This document shows positions 1 through 10,292 of a stretch of 64,000 nucleotides of DNA, piece by piece. This DNA comes from Anniella stebbinsi (lineage: Eukaryota > Chordata > Lepidosauria > Squamata > Anniellidae): NCBI GenBank assembly GCA_029215795.1, contig JARDYH010000003.1:10566001-10630000 (forward strand), given 5' to 3'. The translations under genes and the position numbers were made by a program. Every line of letters starts with the position of its first letter. Within the stretch, counting starts at the first letter, position 1. The notes below the pieces were generated by a model. It ran no database searches and was not told the DNA's origin. It worked only from the letters and a program-made list of their open reading frames with translations.

Positions 1-401
1 AGTATATAAATTCTGCTAATAAATAAATATTATTCAACTGCCCAACGGTCAGGTCCCCAACAGAACTAGCTGGGTCTTTTTCATTTGAGCTTTCCTCTGA
101 GTCACACCACCACCCCTACAGGGCTAAACCAATCAGGGCCCTGCCCTCATGGTGCTGAATTGGTGCCGTATCCCTCCTAAACCCTGCAGTTTTGCTGCTG
201 CCTGGTGGTGCGGAGCAATCTCCACACCCAGGACTCCACGCCCAGGTTTCCAGCAGTCATCCGGATACTGGAGCCACCACCAGTCCACTCTTCCTGGCTT
301 CTGGCGACCAATCGTCAGTCGCCATCCACCCAGAACTCCCTCAGGATCGACCACGGAGCGAGGTCAGACAGTGGAAGAGCTGGGGTGACCACGGTCCCAC
401 T

Positions 402-449
402 GAAAAAGTCGGGGTTAGTCCCTGACTTTTTAACAGCGCAGCTTTGCGG
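402..449. repeat. Short imperfect inverted repeat shared with 5471-5520
   Basis: The block AAAAAGTCGGGGTTAGT / CCTGACTTTTTAACAGCGCA recurs near 5471-5520 with few changes, including the following GAGCTTTG. The arms AAAAAGTC and GACTTTTT are complementary. The surrounding GC-richer stretch (about 120-450) may be part of the same unidentified interspersed repeat. Short open frames across it show no recognisable protein. Confidence 0.35.
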
Positions 450-1180
450 AAAAGCTTATATAGACATGAGGTCAATAGTACATGTGAATGAAGAAAGCTA
501 GTGTTTTCTAGGATACTCAGAAGCATGATTTACCCCTCCAAAGATTGGAGGGCAGGGAGTCAGTTCATGTGTACCCATCTGCATAAATTCGGCATTAATC
601 CAAAATTGCCAAGATTGATATCAGACGGAGAGTGGGGGAAGGGGGGGAAGGCCTCGTAGAAGGTTACAATTTTTAAAGGACAAACCTCCATCTAAGAGGT
701 GCAGTCTGTGGCTGATTTAATGATCCTTTACTGATGTCAATAATGATTCTTAAAGGGCTGAAATAATTGCCAAATGGTCTCTCTTGTCAGCTGTGAAAAT
801 TTAAGGGTGAATGTGTTTGCATTCATTAGAGGCCTTTCGCCTGACAGCTCCTTGACAACGCAGCCTGTAAGCCCATGAAAACACCGGCACACCGCTCGTT
901 TGTACAGCGGACGATGCTTCTCTGCGTCTTACAGCGGCGGAAACGTGACTGTTGCTGTTTACACGAGGAAGACGGCGGCACTCGCTGTTCTTACTGCAAA
1001 GCCTTCATGGTTCATTAAGGAGAAATTTGCCACTGTCACAAGCATGGGCAGTTCTGTGGGAAGGTCCGTCGTTGGGCTGAGGCATAGCCACGGTAGCTGT
1101 CAAATTAAGATGGAATGATACTTTCCCAGGAATTGCCAAAACAGAAGGCATGCACCACCAAATAGAAAAGAAGAAAGAAA
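450..1180. other. Unique intronic sequence, candidate conserved element
   Basis: No repeat was recognised. From about 690 the base composition is balanced, low in simple repeats, and carries homeodomain-like ATTA/TAAT cores, as often seen in conserved noncoding elements. A short resemblance of the 940-1000 translation to the RRM1 exon was considered and rejected. Confidence 0.3.
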
Positions 1181-1227
1181 ATTTGCATTAGATTTGCATA
1201 TGCTAATTTAAATGTAGAAATGCAAAT
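1181..1227. promoter_or_regulatory. Cluster of three perfect POU octamers
   Basis: ATTTGCAT occurs at 1181-1188 and 1192-1199, and its complement ATGCAAAT at 1220-1227. This octamer is the classical binding site of POU factors (OCT/BRN). Three exact 8-mers within 47 bp is far above chance, and the middle one continues into the palindrome ATTTGCATATGCTAAT. Repeat-free surroundings fit an intronic enhancer. CELF2 is strongly expressed in brain, where POU factors act, but enhancer function is inference. Confidence 0.5.
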
Positions 1228-1259
1228 TTAGAAACAATTACTAACATTTAAATAGCTAT

Positions 1260-1990
1260 CCTGCACATCTTGTCATAGACCTCCATCACAACTAATTTTT
1301 CCCCCTGGTTTGCCTCCGTGTTTTTTTACCAGCACGTCAAGCTGATGATCCTTTTCACCTGAATAGCTGCTCTTTCATTCCTTTGCTCTTCCACTCCACT
1401 CCACCCCTCCCCTTCTCTTTCTCCCTCTAGTCAGGTCCTGTCAGATGAGTACTTCAACCAGACCGCCTTTCTGCTGGGCAAAAATGGAACGACCCTTTAG
1501 TCTGGCTCTTTGGGGGCATCGAGGTAGTGCAATCCTGTCTCTGCAGAGATTCAGGCCTTGTATGATTTTAAAAAACACTTTTGGGCCTGGATGTAACATT
1601 TGGGGTTTAGATTGAGCCTTGGAGCTGGCTGTTGGGAGAGATCGCTTTTCCCTGCCAGGACCTGATGCAATCCATTCAAACCCCTAATTCCTTTAAAACT
1701 ACACAGAGGCTTAGGGCACATTAAACGCACTTAGGGAAAATAATCCAGACTTTTAGAAAAAACAGAAATGACTAGGGAAGAGGCAGGGTGTCAGCAGGAC
1801 AGGCATATGAGTGTTGTGCTGCAAATCCCCACACTAGGCATGGCGAAAGTGCACTAAATCACTGGTCTGGAAGATTGCAAGCAGGTGACCTGTGTGCCTG
1901 CCTATTTAGTCTCCTGTTCAGGTGTGAACTGTTGATGGGCAAGTTTTCATAGTTCCGCCCACCTGCAGAAGGATATTGTAGAGTTGGGGG
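1260..1990. other. Unique intronic sequence
   Basis: Pyrimidine-rich in 1290-1440, otherwise unremarkable. I see no gene, RNA or recognisable repeat here. Confidence 0.4.
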
Positions 1991-1994
1991 TGGG

Positions 1995-2580
1995 GGGAAA
2001 TGCAGAAAAGAACAACTAAACAGATCAAAGGTCTGGAGCAGTTCCTCTGTGAGGAAAGGTTACAACATCTAGGACTGTTTAGTTTAGAGAATGGGGTTAA
2101 CATGATAGGAGTGTATAAAAAGTCTGCATGCTGTGGAGAAAGTGGATGGGAAGAAATCTTTCTCCCTCTCCCATAATACTAGAGCCCAAAGCGGTCATCC
2201 CATGAAGCTGATTGGTGGGAGATTCAGGACAGAGAAAAGGCAGGACTTCTTCATGCAGCCCATAGTTAAACAATGGAATTCACTTCCTCAAGATGTAGTG
2301 ATGGCCACCGATTTGGATGGCTTGGAGAGAGGGTTGGATAAATCCCTGGAGGAGAAGGCTATCGATGGCTACTAGCCCTGATGGCTCTATGTTACCTCCA
2401 GGATCAGAGGCAGTGAGCGCTATGTACATCAGTTGCTGAGGAATATGGGCAGGAGGCAGATCCTGCACTCACATCCTGCTTGTGGGTCTCCTATGAGCAG
2501 CTGGTTGGCAACTATGTGAACAGAATGCTGGACTAAATGGGCCAGAACAGCATTTATGTTCTTAGGGTGCTTTCGAATCG
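1995..2580 (+). mobile_element. CR1-type LINE, 5'-truncated 3' end
   Basis: The sequence encodes, with frame breaks, the C-terminal tail of a CR1-like ORF2: a degenerate GLEQFLCEERLQHLGLFSLE block, then the open stretch at 2133-2375 with NTRAQSGHPMKLIGGRFR and WNSLPQDVVMATDLDG. It ends with the characteristic untranslated tail (TGCTTGTGGGT..., GAACAGAATGCTGGACTA..., TTATGTTCTTAGG). CR1 copies are usually 5'-truncated, as here. There is no reverse transcriptase core, so it is not functional. Confidence 0.8.
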
Positions 2581-2734
2581 AGGACTGTCCTCTGTAAAAG
2601 AAGACACATGGCCACAAGGGTTCCCAACCCCGTTTCCTCAGTGGAGGTGAGGAGATTTGCAGACACGTGGAGTATTTAACTCATCCTCTTCCTATTATTT
2701 CACACCTGAAAAATCCCCTAGATCAGCCTTCCTC

Positions 2735-3020
2735 AGCCTGGTACCTTCCAGATGTTTGATACTACAAACCTTGCTGTTTAAATTTGTATTTTAAATCACT
2801 TATCGATTTCTGCACAACTGCTCAGTTTTTATCCTGGTTGTGCTTTTATACTGTATTTTAAATTATTTTAAATTATGTTCTTATACCGTTGTTTGTTTTA
2901 TATTTTAAATCGTTTTTATGGTTTTGATTTTTGTAAACTACATGACGAGTTACCAAGGATGGGCGCCTCAGATGGATATCTCCAGCTCCTAAGCTGGCTT
3001 TTTTTTTCCTGGGCAGTTCT
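2735..3020 (+). mobile_element. L2-like LINE 3' tail and short MITE fragment
   Basis: 2735-2770 resembles one arm of the CTCCAGATGTTNGACTACAA MITE family. 2770-2940 is a T-rich run of TTTTATACTGTATTTTAAAT-type sequence typical of L2 3' untranslated tails in this window. Boundaries are not clear. Confidence 0.4.
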
Positions 3021-3269
3021 CGTTGATAAGTTTCAGGGCTCCATCACACCAGCGATTTACTGCACACTCGCCCTGCCTTGCCTGTGTTTTTGCCGCGAGC
3101 TACTCTCATGACGTCACCCCTGTCCTGGGCTGCCTCTACAAGAGAGGTTTAAAGCTCTTTCAAGGCGCTTTAAAAAATTTACCTCTACAAGGAGGGAGCG
3201 CAAATCGGGCGTAGAGGCGTGCTATCCCTCCGATTGTGCGCATTATCGAATGCGCGTTAAATAGCGAGT

Positions 3270-3780
3270 TTTATTTTGCGGCGGGATGTGCTGCTGCTGC
3301 TGCTGCTGCTCGCTCCCCCACTCGGCTCCTGGCTTCCCTAGCCGGCTCCTCTGGCTCCATCTTTTGCCTTCCGCCCGCCCACGTCCCTCGACAGACTTCC
3401 CTCCCTCCGGCGGGGGAGGGCGAAGCAGCCAGGCACACAGGCAGGCAATGGAGCAGAGCGCTGAGGCTGCAGCCAGCGCGCGCGGGAGAGCTTTGCGTGG
3501 CCGAAGAAGGGGTCGCCCTGCCGCCGCCCCCCCCCTCCCCGCCGCCGCCGCCCCCGCCGGGAAGGAGACGCTCCCCGTCCAGTAGTGACAACTCCTCCCG
3601 GCTCCCCTGAGCGCCCCCCCCCACCCCCGGTTTCTTGCCTTTGCAGACAGAAAGGCCGGCGGAGGACTCTCGCTGCCCCCTCCGCTGCTCCACGGCCGAG
3701 ATCGGCTCCTGCCTCCGGGGGTCTTGCCTCCCCCCTCCCCTCTCCCTGCCTGCCTCTCGTGCAGAGGTATTAGGGGTAAA
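3270..3780. promoter_or_regulatory. CpG island, candidate internal promoter
   Basis: This 0.5-kb block is strongly GC-rich with many CpG dinucleotides (GCGCGCGGG, CCGCCGCC, CCGGCGG), in contrast to the AT-rich intron around it. It has no match to the repeats in this window. It lies 0.8-1.3 kb upstream of the 83-nt exon, on either strand a plausible CpG promoter for an alternative CELF2 transcript or an antisense RNA. No TATA box was found and no convincing donor joins it to 4581. Overlapping open frames on both strands are low-complexity and probably not coding. Confidence 0.5.
3289..3310 (+). repeat. (CTG)7 trinucleotide repeat
   Basis: About seven CTG units at the edge of the CpG island, reading CUG in the CELF2 sense direction. 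Short and normal in length. Notable because CELF proteins were named for CUG-repeat binding, although their preferred natural sites are UGU-rich. Confidence 0.9.
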
Positions 3781-4500
3781 TGCGCTTCAGGGATGAAGCA
3801 CATAATCACTTAACCAGGCGCAAAAGCGAATCCTTGTGGAGGGGGCCCTGCTCTCATCACGTCCCTTCTGCCCCTTGTTGCGAAGTATTTTGGCACGGAG
3901 AAAGTTTGGAATATCCCCCCCTCTTGTTGGGGGGGGGTTGTTGATGAGGAAAGGTGAGGGCAGGGCAATTCTCCTCCTCCAGCACACGGGATTCCCCCTT
4001 CTTCGTCTTTCCCTGCCTGCCCCTTCCCTTCTCGCCACCAGAAACAACCCCCCCACACACACACACTCATAAGAGCCCATAGTGAAAAGGGAGGCCCCGG
4101 TATGGCTACGATAGCGAACGGGAAACGGAGATCAAAACTGTGGGTACATACCAATAATAATAATAAAAAGTAGGTGCGATGGAGCTCTCAGCTATGTCAA
4201 ATCTGTGCTAGCCACGCGCAAAAGCCTCCTGTGGGGGGGGGGAAGGGATACTCCGTTGTTTACTCCGCGGTGCCAATTGAACTTTTGGTTCAGTGAATTT
4301 CTGAACAGTAACAGTTTGCTGAAACTGTGGGTGTGCTGCATGGATACAATATGTGGGGGTGATTTTAATCTCTCTTTCCCCCACCCTCCCCTCCTTTTTA
4401 AACAATAAAGCATTCCTCTTTCTCAGGCCGCTCATGTAGGCGCATTATAATTCACATGTTCAGCCCCTCCTATAATCATGTTGCTCAATCATCTTCTCCT
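3781..4500. other. Intronic sequence between CpG island and exon
   Basis: Runs of C, G and (AC)n around 3915-4070 and 4235-4245, a small (AAT)n at 4152-4165, otherwise unique. No gene recognised. Confidence 0.4.
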
Positions 4501-4510
4501 CCAACCTCCC

Positions 4511-4527
4511 TTTCTTTTCTTTTGTAG
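4511..4527 (+). promoter_or_regulatory. Decoy or alternative 3' splice site upstream of the 83-nt exon
   Basis: A strong pyrimidine tract ends in TTTTGTAG at 4520-4527, 53 nt before the authentic exon start. Its tract is at least as good as the one used at 4580. Use of it would add 53 nt, shift the frame and meet TGA after nine codons, producing a non-productive transcript. Confidence 0.4.
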
Positions 4528-4580
4528 CCGAGCAAACCATTCCCAGTAATTTCTGAAAGCTTTCCAATTTCTCTCTGTAG

Positions 4581-4663
4581 GTTGTTGTTTCGTAACATTT
4601 TATACAAGAAAAGCTGCACTCGAGGCACAGAATGCGCTGCACAATATTAAAACTTTACCTGGG
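4581..4663 (+). CDS. CELF2: CELF2 coding exon, 83 nt: C-terminal half of RRM1 with RNP1
   Basis: CELF2 is a nuclear/cytoplasmic RNA-binding protein with three RRMs that controls alternative splicing, mRNA stability and translation through UGU-rich sites. This exon begins with the last two bases of a Gly codon and reads [20 protein letters not shown] followed by HNIKTLPG, ending on a complete codon. GCCFVTFY is the RNP1 motif of RRM1. It is flanked by TCTCTCTGTAG and GTGAGTAC, a good acceptor and donor. The 83-nt length and the 2/0 phase agree with the CELF family exon pattern known to me. The residues are invariant across CELF1/CELF2, so the paralogue is decided by the next two exons, which continue the frame exactly. 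Confidence 0.96.
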
Positions 4664-5330
4664 GTGAGTACATTTACTTTCTTTCGCCGTAATCATTCTG
4701 GAACTGGAAGGAAGCCGGTCCGGGGGTGGGGGGGCGGGGGGGGGGGAGGTGGAGAGAGAACAGAAAAGAAATCACTCCCTCTGCAGAAGGTGCTACTTAC
4801 CAGCTCTTAGTGCTCAAAATGGTTTTGGTCTTACAGCGAAGGTTAATGACCTGATGGCTCAATGCATATGAACTGTGACACCTGGACAGCCCAACAGCGA
4901 TCTTAGGTTGGTTGAAAACTGCTCTTATTGGCATGCGGTAGTTAGAGAAAGGACCAAAGCTCACTGGTAAAGCATTCAGAAGGGTCCAGGGCTGTGTCTT
5001 CATGGCGTCGTGTCTGCGCCCCGGCGGTGGAGCGAGGCCTGCAATCCTGCATTGGCGCTCCTTCCTGTTATCTTCACGGGAAGGAGCGTGATTACGGACT
5101 TCGGAGAAGGAAACACTGCCGTGCCTATCCACCAAGCCCGTGCACGTCGTTCAAGGTGGGCTTTTTTTTTGGAGGGGGTGGATTAATTCTCCAGGTGCTG
5201 GGGGGCAGATAAACAGAGAGGGGGGGAACAGCAACAAGGGGGAGGAACGGGGAGCTCCTCTCCAAAGTTCCCCCCCTTTTGTTTGTTTGTTTGTTTATTT
5301 ATTTATTTTGCACGATTTATTTATTTTGCA
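4664..5330. other. Intron start with poly-G runs and GTTT/ATTT simple repeat
   Basis: Contains a G-rich run (4720-4750), a moderately GC-rich unique stretch (4980-5160) and a (GTTT)n(ATTT)n simple sequence at 5279-5330. No coding feature could be supported. Confidence 0.4.
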
Positions 5331-5470
5331 GAGGCGCGGAGGTGGTCCAGCGACTGTTTGGCTCGCTGGTCCACCCCTTCCCTGCCATCAGGGCTCACCA
5401 CCAGCTGTGGCGTGCCTCCGCAGCAGCTCCGGAGCAAGGGCAGCAGACAGCAGATGCTGTCCGCTGCAAG

Positions 5471-5760
5471 CAAAAAAAGTTGGGGTAAGTGCCTGACTTT
5501 TTTAAAAGCAGAGCTTTGGGGGTTCGCCCCTGGATGGCTTCGCGATGGTGGCTGCATCATATAGATGACCTTCCGCCACTCCGAATCCACCCAGGGCAAA
5601 CCCCTGGTCAAGATGTACCCCAGGTTCAATCCCTGGCTTCTCCAGGTTGGGCTAGAAAAAGGATCATGCCTTAAACCCATGGAAGCTGCTGCCAGCCCTT
5701 GTCAACAAAACCGAGCTAGATGGGTCTATGGTCCGACCCAGTATAAGGCAGGTTCCTACG
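5471..5760 (+). mobile_element. Interspersed repeat with SINE-like tail
   Basis: 5471-5520 repeats the block found at 402-449. 5685-5760 (AAGCTGCTGCCAGCC, then GCTAGATGGGTCTATGGT and CAGTATAAGGCAGGTTCC) is the 3' half of the tRNA-derived SINE that is more complete at 29575-29825. Two different repeats probably abut here. Confidence 0.55.
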
Positions 5761-6830
5761 TCGCCCAAAAAGGAACCAGCGCAGGATTAAATAATTGTTA
5801 ATGAATTTTGAAATACAAGGAAAACATGGACAGTTTTTAAAATAACCTTGTGGTGCAGGATATAGAGGAAAGTACATGAACATGGGAAGCCAGGGTGAAA
5901 ATGTGGTTCTGACTTTGCCCCAGAGAGAACGAAACCAGGACTGATCTTACTGTGAAGGGATGTGAACCAGTCCTCTTGGATGCTAGATCCGGGGGGTGGG
6001 GATGGGGGTCAGGCACTCTTTTCTTGGCCAATTTTCATCACACTGTGTGAATACTAACAATAATAAATAGCAGGAGTCCCACCTGGCCATACAGTGAGGC
6101 TGGCCTCAATGAGTGCTGAACCAAACATTTGCTTCTGAACATTTTGGGTACAAAGCAAGACTCAGGGAACATAAAAAGTTGCCTGTTCCCCTCCTCCAAA
6201 ACACACAATTCTTTCCTACCCATTTGGAGCAACTTAGCAGCTTCCATCAGCTCTTGCTTTGGTGCCCCCCTTTCCCCCCCCCTTTCAAACTTGTTTTTTT
6301 TATTTTGTGGGAACATGTGATGCGTCATCATGAAGTCAATCCGATTTGGCTACATGATGACCTTGCTGAAGGCAAAGGGAGCTCATTTGTTTGCCATCAG
6401 TGATGTCACCACATCTCCAGTTCTGATTCGTTACCTGCAAAGAGGCACGTGCCATCACCTGCACTACAAATGGGGAAATCACACCTCAGTGTGTGTGTGT
6501 GTTTGTGTTTGTGTTTATATAGCCGGCAGGGACATAGTTGCATGGCTGTGTAGCTAAATCTTTCACCTCCTTTCTGATATTCTCTGAAGAATTGCTGACT
6601 GGGGAGCCTTTTTTTATGTCTTCTCCAAAGCTCTCTCAAGATGCAAAAAGAACTCAGCCTCAGCAATTCTTCAGAAGGGCTCAGAAGGGGGTGACCGTTT
6701 TTACTGTGCAGTCCCATGTCCCCATTTTTACAGCTCAGCTCTAGACCTAAGCCTTCATTTTATTTCAGATTATGTCTGCCTGAGCTAATTTGAGAGCTCA
6801 TGTGGTTTAATACTTGCAGCAACTTTTCCC
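5761..6830. other. Unique intronic sequence with small (TG)n
   Basis: Contains a TG/TTTG-rich run at 6489-6517 (UG-rich on the CELF2 sense strand) and otherwise no recognised repeat or gene. Confidence 0.4.
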
Positions 6831-6835
6831 CGAAC

Positions 6836-6950
6836 CTGGTGCCCTACAGATGCGTTGGACTGCAACTCCTATCATCCCCCACCAGCATTGGCCATACAGG
6901 CTGGGAATTATGGGTGTTGCAGTCCAGAACATATAGAGGACACCAGATTG
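6836..6950. mobile_element. Palindromic MITE, 'GGACTACAACTCC' family
   Basis: Arms GTTGGACTGCAACTCCTATC and GGGTGTTGCAGTCCAGAAC are inverted copies around a short centre, with outer CTGGTGCCCTACAGATG / CATATAGAGGACACCAG. Similar palindromes occur at 8663, 36245, 37828 and 53732. Probably a hAT-type non-autonomous element. Confidence 0.6.
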
Positions 6951-7060
6951 AAGAAGGCTAAACTAGTATCAGTTAAGGAGACCTGTGGGGATAGCAGCCT
7001 GCTCAATCAAGAAACTCACTGGGTGATCTCTCCAATCTCACGTATCTCACAGGGTTATTT

Positions 7061-7357
7061 AAGGTGACCCTATGGAAAGGAGGACAGGGCTCCTGTTGTA
7101 TTGAAAGGGGGATTTCAGCAGGTGTCATTTGTATGCGTGCAGCAGCTGGTGAAATCCCCTCTTCATCACAACCGTGAAAGCTCCCCTCTTTTGTATCTAG
7201 TCACTCTAGGCAGGACTCCTGCAGCTTTAACGGTTGTAATGAAAAGGGGATTTCACCAGGTGCTGCATGCCTACAAATGACACCTGCTGAAATTCCCCTT
7301 TCAATGCAACAGTTAAAGATGCAGGAGCCCTGTCCTCCTTTTCAGATGGTCGCCCTA
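7061..7357. mobile_element. hAT-type fourfold-palindrome MITE, copy 1
   Basis: Ends AAGGTGACC and GGTCGCCCTA. Contains the family motifs CAGGGCTCCTG, GGGAATTTCAGCAGG and their inverted versions. The flanks GGTTATTT / GGTTACTA agree at six of eight positions, a decayed 8-bp target duplication. Confidence 0.8.
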
Positions 7358-8040
7358 GGTTACTATGAGTTCCCTCGATCTCCACTGAGGAAAGACAGGC
7401 TAGAAATATAAACGGATTCATGCTAATATAGTGAAATGTTGCATATTTTGTACCAGGAAGTGCCACCAACGACACATTTTTTTAAAAGAATTTCTGCCTT
7501 GTGGCAAGCACACCAAACACAATGTAGGCATGACAAATTGGAACAATATTTTGTTCATTTATGTAGTTGTTACATTTCTATACCCACCCCCTCCCAATAG
7601 CTGAAGCTCTAGAGTGTAGAACCCAAGAACCGGCCAGAAATATATATATGGTGCAGAGGAAGGGAGGCAGCGAAGCTCCTGCTCTCCTTCAATGGTGCCT
7701 CCTCCACGCAAAAGCAGAAGGAAATCAAAAGGTCTGATTAGCAGAGGCCGTTGGGCCTGGCCTTGGACAAGCAAAAGACCCCTGTGTTGCTGCCTGTGCT
7801 TTGTCATCAAGGCCAGATCAAGAACTATGTAAGCTACAAAATTTAAATATAGGGCTCCTAGGCAAAGGGAAAGCTGGCTAAGGAACCAGTCAGGTGACAT
7901 AATAAGGAAAGATGGGGGGGGGGGGTTGCTGGCTTCTAGCTCTTCTCTTGTGAAAATGTGGGATCTGCCTCTGGTGATGTAGAAGCCGGCACCGTACAAG
8001 CTGGCGCTGCTGTAGAAGCTGGCATATAGCCATCAGGACT
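7358..8040. other. Intronic sequence with a short L2-like tail
   Basis: 7555-7625 (TTACATTTCTATACCCACC...CAATAGCTGAAGCTC) looks like an L2 3' tail in reverse orientation. The rest, with a poly-G at 7914-7926, is unassigned. Confidence 0.4.
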
Positions 8041-8074
8041 ATTAGCCATTCATTGTTTTCTCCTCTATAAATTT

Positions 8075-8215
8075 TCCATTCCCCTTTTAAAGCCATCCAA
8101 ATTGGTGGCCATCACTATGTTCTGTGGAAGTGAATCCCATAGTTTTAATTATACTGATAGGGGCATGTCCCTGTTTTTTATCCGTTAAGTGCTGGGTGGT
8201 GTGACAGTCAGCAGG
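8075..8215 (-). mobile_element. CR1-type LINE fragment
   Basis: Reverse complement of the CR1 tail: the + strand shows TTTTAAAGCCATCCAAATTG GTGGCCATCACTA, matching the block at 25830-25865 and, in the other orientation, 2297-2330 (encoding VVMATNLDGFK). Short and degenerate. Confidence 0.65.
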
Positions 8216-8266
8216 AATAAGCACTAAAGGGCTGATTTTTGACCAGTTTGGGTCAGCCCCACTGAA

Positions 8267-8586
8267 TAGGGTGGCCATATGAAAAAGAGGACAGGGCTCC
8301 TGTATCTTTAACAGTTGTACAGAAAAGAGAATTTCAGCAGGTGTCATTTTTATGCATGCAGCACCTGGTGAAATCCCCCCTTCATCGTAACAGTTACAGC
8401 TGCAGGAGCCCTGCCCTCTTTTGTATCCGGTCTCTCTAGTATAGCTCCTGCCTCCTGGAGTCTTGTGATGAAGAGGGAATTTCACCAGGTGCTGCATGCA
8501 TACAAGTGACATCTGCTGAAATTCCCTTTTCTACATGACTGTTAAGGATACAGAAGCCCTGTCCTCCTTTCCATATGGTCACCCTG
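8267..8586. mobile_element. hAT-type fourfold-palindrome MITE, copy 2
   Basis: 320 bp, ends TAGGGTGGCC and GGTCACCCTG. Flanked by CCACTGAA and CCACTGAG, a 7/8 match expected of an aged hAT target duplication. Contains all four quarter motifs; the junction TCTCTAGTATAG of the inner quarters is preserved at about 8433-8444. Confidence 0.88.
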
Positions 8587-8662
8587 CCACTGAGCAGGGT
8601 TCCATTGTAAAAGGAGGGAGCCAGCATTACTGGCCAAAGTCTTCTCTCTACTTGAGCTAAAA

Positions 8663-8772
8663 CCTGGTGGGCTCCAGAGGTGTTGGATAACAACTCCTAT
8701 CAGCCCCACCTAGTGGGCATGATGGGTGTTGTAGTCCTAAACATATGTAGCAGCCCTGGTTGGGAAGGCTGC
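8663..8772. mobile_element. Palindromic MITE, 'GGACTACAACTCC' family
   Basis: Arms GTTGGATAACAACTCCTATC and GGGTGTTGTAGTCCTAAAC in inverted orientation, with outer CCTGGTGGGCTCCAGAGG and a diverged right end. Same family as 6836-6950. Confidence 0.6.
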
Positions 8773-10053
8773 TCTATGTACAAATTGGAGCAGTTGCTTC
8801 CTCTCCGACAGCATCACCTCAAACCCAGATCAATCATCTGTGGCGTGCCCAATTTCCATGAGGGATGCAGATGGGCCATGAGTGGTTTTGACATCTGGCC
8901 CCAGCAGCAATCTGGAGGGGGGGGTGCATGCATGCATGCAATTTTTCAGTGGAAGGCGCCACTTGCAACCGCAGGAATTTGTGTTTCTTCTTGGATAGTG
9001 CTGGCTTCACCCGCCTTTTCTCCCCTCTCATCTTCCCAGTTAAGGGCCTGGAGCTGATCGAAAGTCAAAATCCAGAAAGGCCTTGTTAGCCCAATTTGTT
9101 TCGCAGTTGCGGTCTCTCTCCGTTTCAGCCTCCGTTTCAAATGAAGCCGGTATCTCCATAACTCGGCTGTTACGTGTGGCTCCGGCAGATAAATCCTCCC
9201 CACCACCACCACCACCCCAGCCCCTTTAAGGGAGACGCAAAGGCATTAACACGCTATCTGTTCCTTTGAGTTTCAAGCCTTTTTGGTGGCCATGAAGAAA
9301 ACATTGCAAGGCATGAATGATTAATGCCGTCTCTTGGAAGGAAATATTGCTTGGGTGCCTTGCTGTTTGATTACAAGCCTTGGAATTAGTCAACATTTCC
9401 ATAATTCTAAACCAATATACACCTGTTTTCCCACTGTGATGTGAAGGCACAACTTAATTTAACAGAAACCCTGCTGCGCTAAATCTCTCATTAAACACCG
9501 AGCTGGTTCTGTAATTTAAAGTTGCAGCACCACTATTTTAAGAAACGTGTTGGTGGGGGGGGGGGGTCGTGAAATTAATGAGAAGCTAATGATGCATTTT
9601 GCTGCACTTCCCCTGGAAACTTCCAGAAAGAACCTTCTAACGAATAAATGGCCCATATGCAGGCGTAGAAGCAGGCACGCTGTAGGCAGATTGCTTTCCG
9701 GATTGAGTCCCAAACATGCAAACGGATTTTTAAAAAGCCAACCCACCTGGTATGTTAACCACATCAGCACAGACAGTGATGGGTGTTGAATCAGGGGTCA
9801 GGACAATGTATGGACCCAAGAGATGTTCGGTACATTGGTACATTTGACCGCAATGGGCACCAGCATAGGATAAGATGGGTGTCCATCCAAGCTTTTCTCC
9901 CCCATCGTGGCCAGTTTACACTGTCATTCATCCTGGGAGTGTGTGTAAATCCGTGAATCATGTGCTACGCAAGGTATGAGTTTCGGAGACCAGAAGAAAC
10001 TATTTTAGCACGTTCAGAACAGCTCTGCTGAATTGTGGCTCGTGTTGCAATAT
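8773..10053. other. Unique intronic sequence, candidate conserved block 9060-9480
   Basis: Includes (GCAT)n at 8927-8940 and poly-G at 9552-9566. The stretch 9060-9480 is repeat-free with balanced composition and homeodomain-like cores and may be a conserved noncoding element, which I cannot test. No gene recognised. Confidence 0.3.
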
Positions 10054-10292
10054 TAGGGTGACCGTATGAAAAGGAGGACTGCCCTCTTTTATATCTTGTC
10101 ACCTTAGTATAGGAGCCCTGCCTTCTTTTGTAACTGGTCACTCTAGTATAGCTCCTGCAGCTTCAACTGTTGTGATGAAGAGGGGATTTCACCAGGTGCC
10201 ACATGCATAGAAATGACACCTGCTGAAATTCCCTTAGCTATACAACTGTAAAGATGCAGGAGCCCTGCCCTCCTTTTCATACGGCCGCCCTA
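10054..10292. mobile_element. hAT-type fourfold-palindrome MITE, copy 3 (internally rearranged)
   Basis: 239 bp, ends TAGGGTGACC and GGCCGCCCTA, flanks TGCAATAT / TGCTGTAT (6/8). The left outer quarter is reduced to about 27 bp and joined to a second partial copy of an inner quarter (two successive CCCT...CTTTT...GTCAC blocks), so the left half is rearranged while the right half is normal. Confidence 0.8.

Larger units (their letters stand above)
1..4580 (+). other. CELF2: CELF2 intron, 3' part (upstream of the 83-nt exon)
   Basis: The sequence preceding the first recognised CELF2 exon ends in a pyrimidine-rich tract and an AG acceptor at 4579-4580. I searched for the exon carrying the N-terminal half of RRM1, which must splice to 4581, and did not find it, so it lies upstream of the window. 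The intron holds a POU-octamer cluster, a CR1 3' end, an L2-like tail and a CpG island, described separately. Confidence 0.85.

Noticed and set aside
900..1118. Short open frame whose AVYTRKTAALA resembles the RRM1 exon [11 protein letters not shown]
   Set aside because: The similarity is limited to about ten residues, the RNP1 motif is absent and no proper exon borders surround it. The true exon is at 4581-4663.
3236..3809. Overlapping open frames of 99-188 codons in the CpG island
   Set aside because: Poly-Cys, poly-Gln and Pro/Arg-rich translations from GC-rich DNA on both strands, without homology or splice support.
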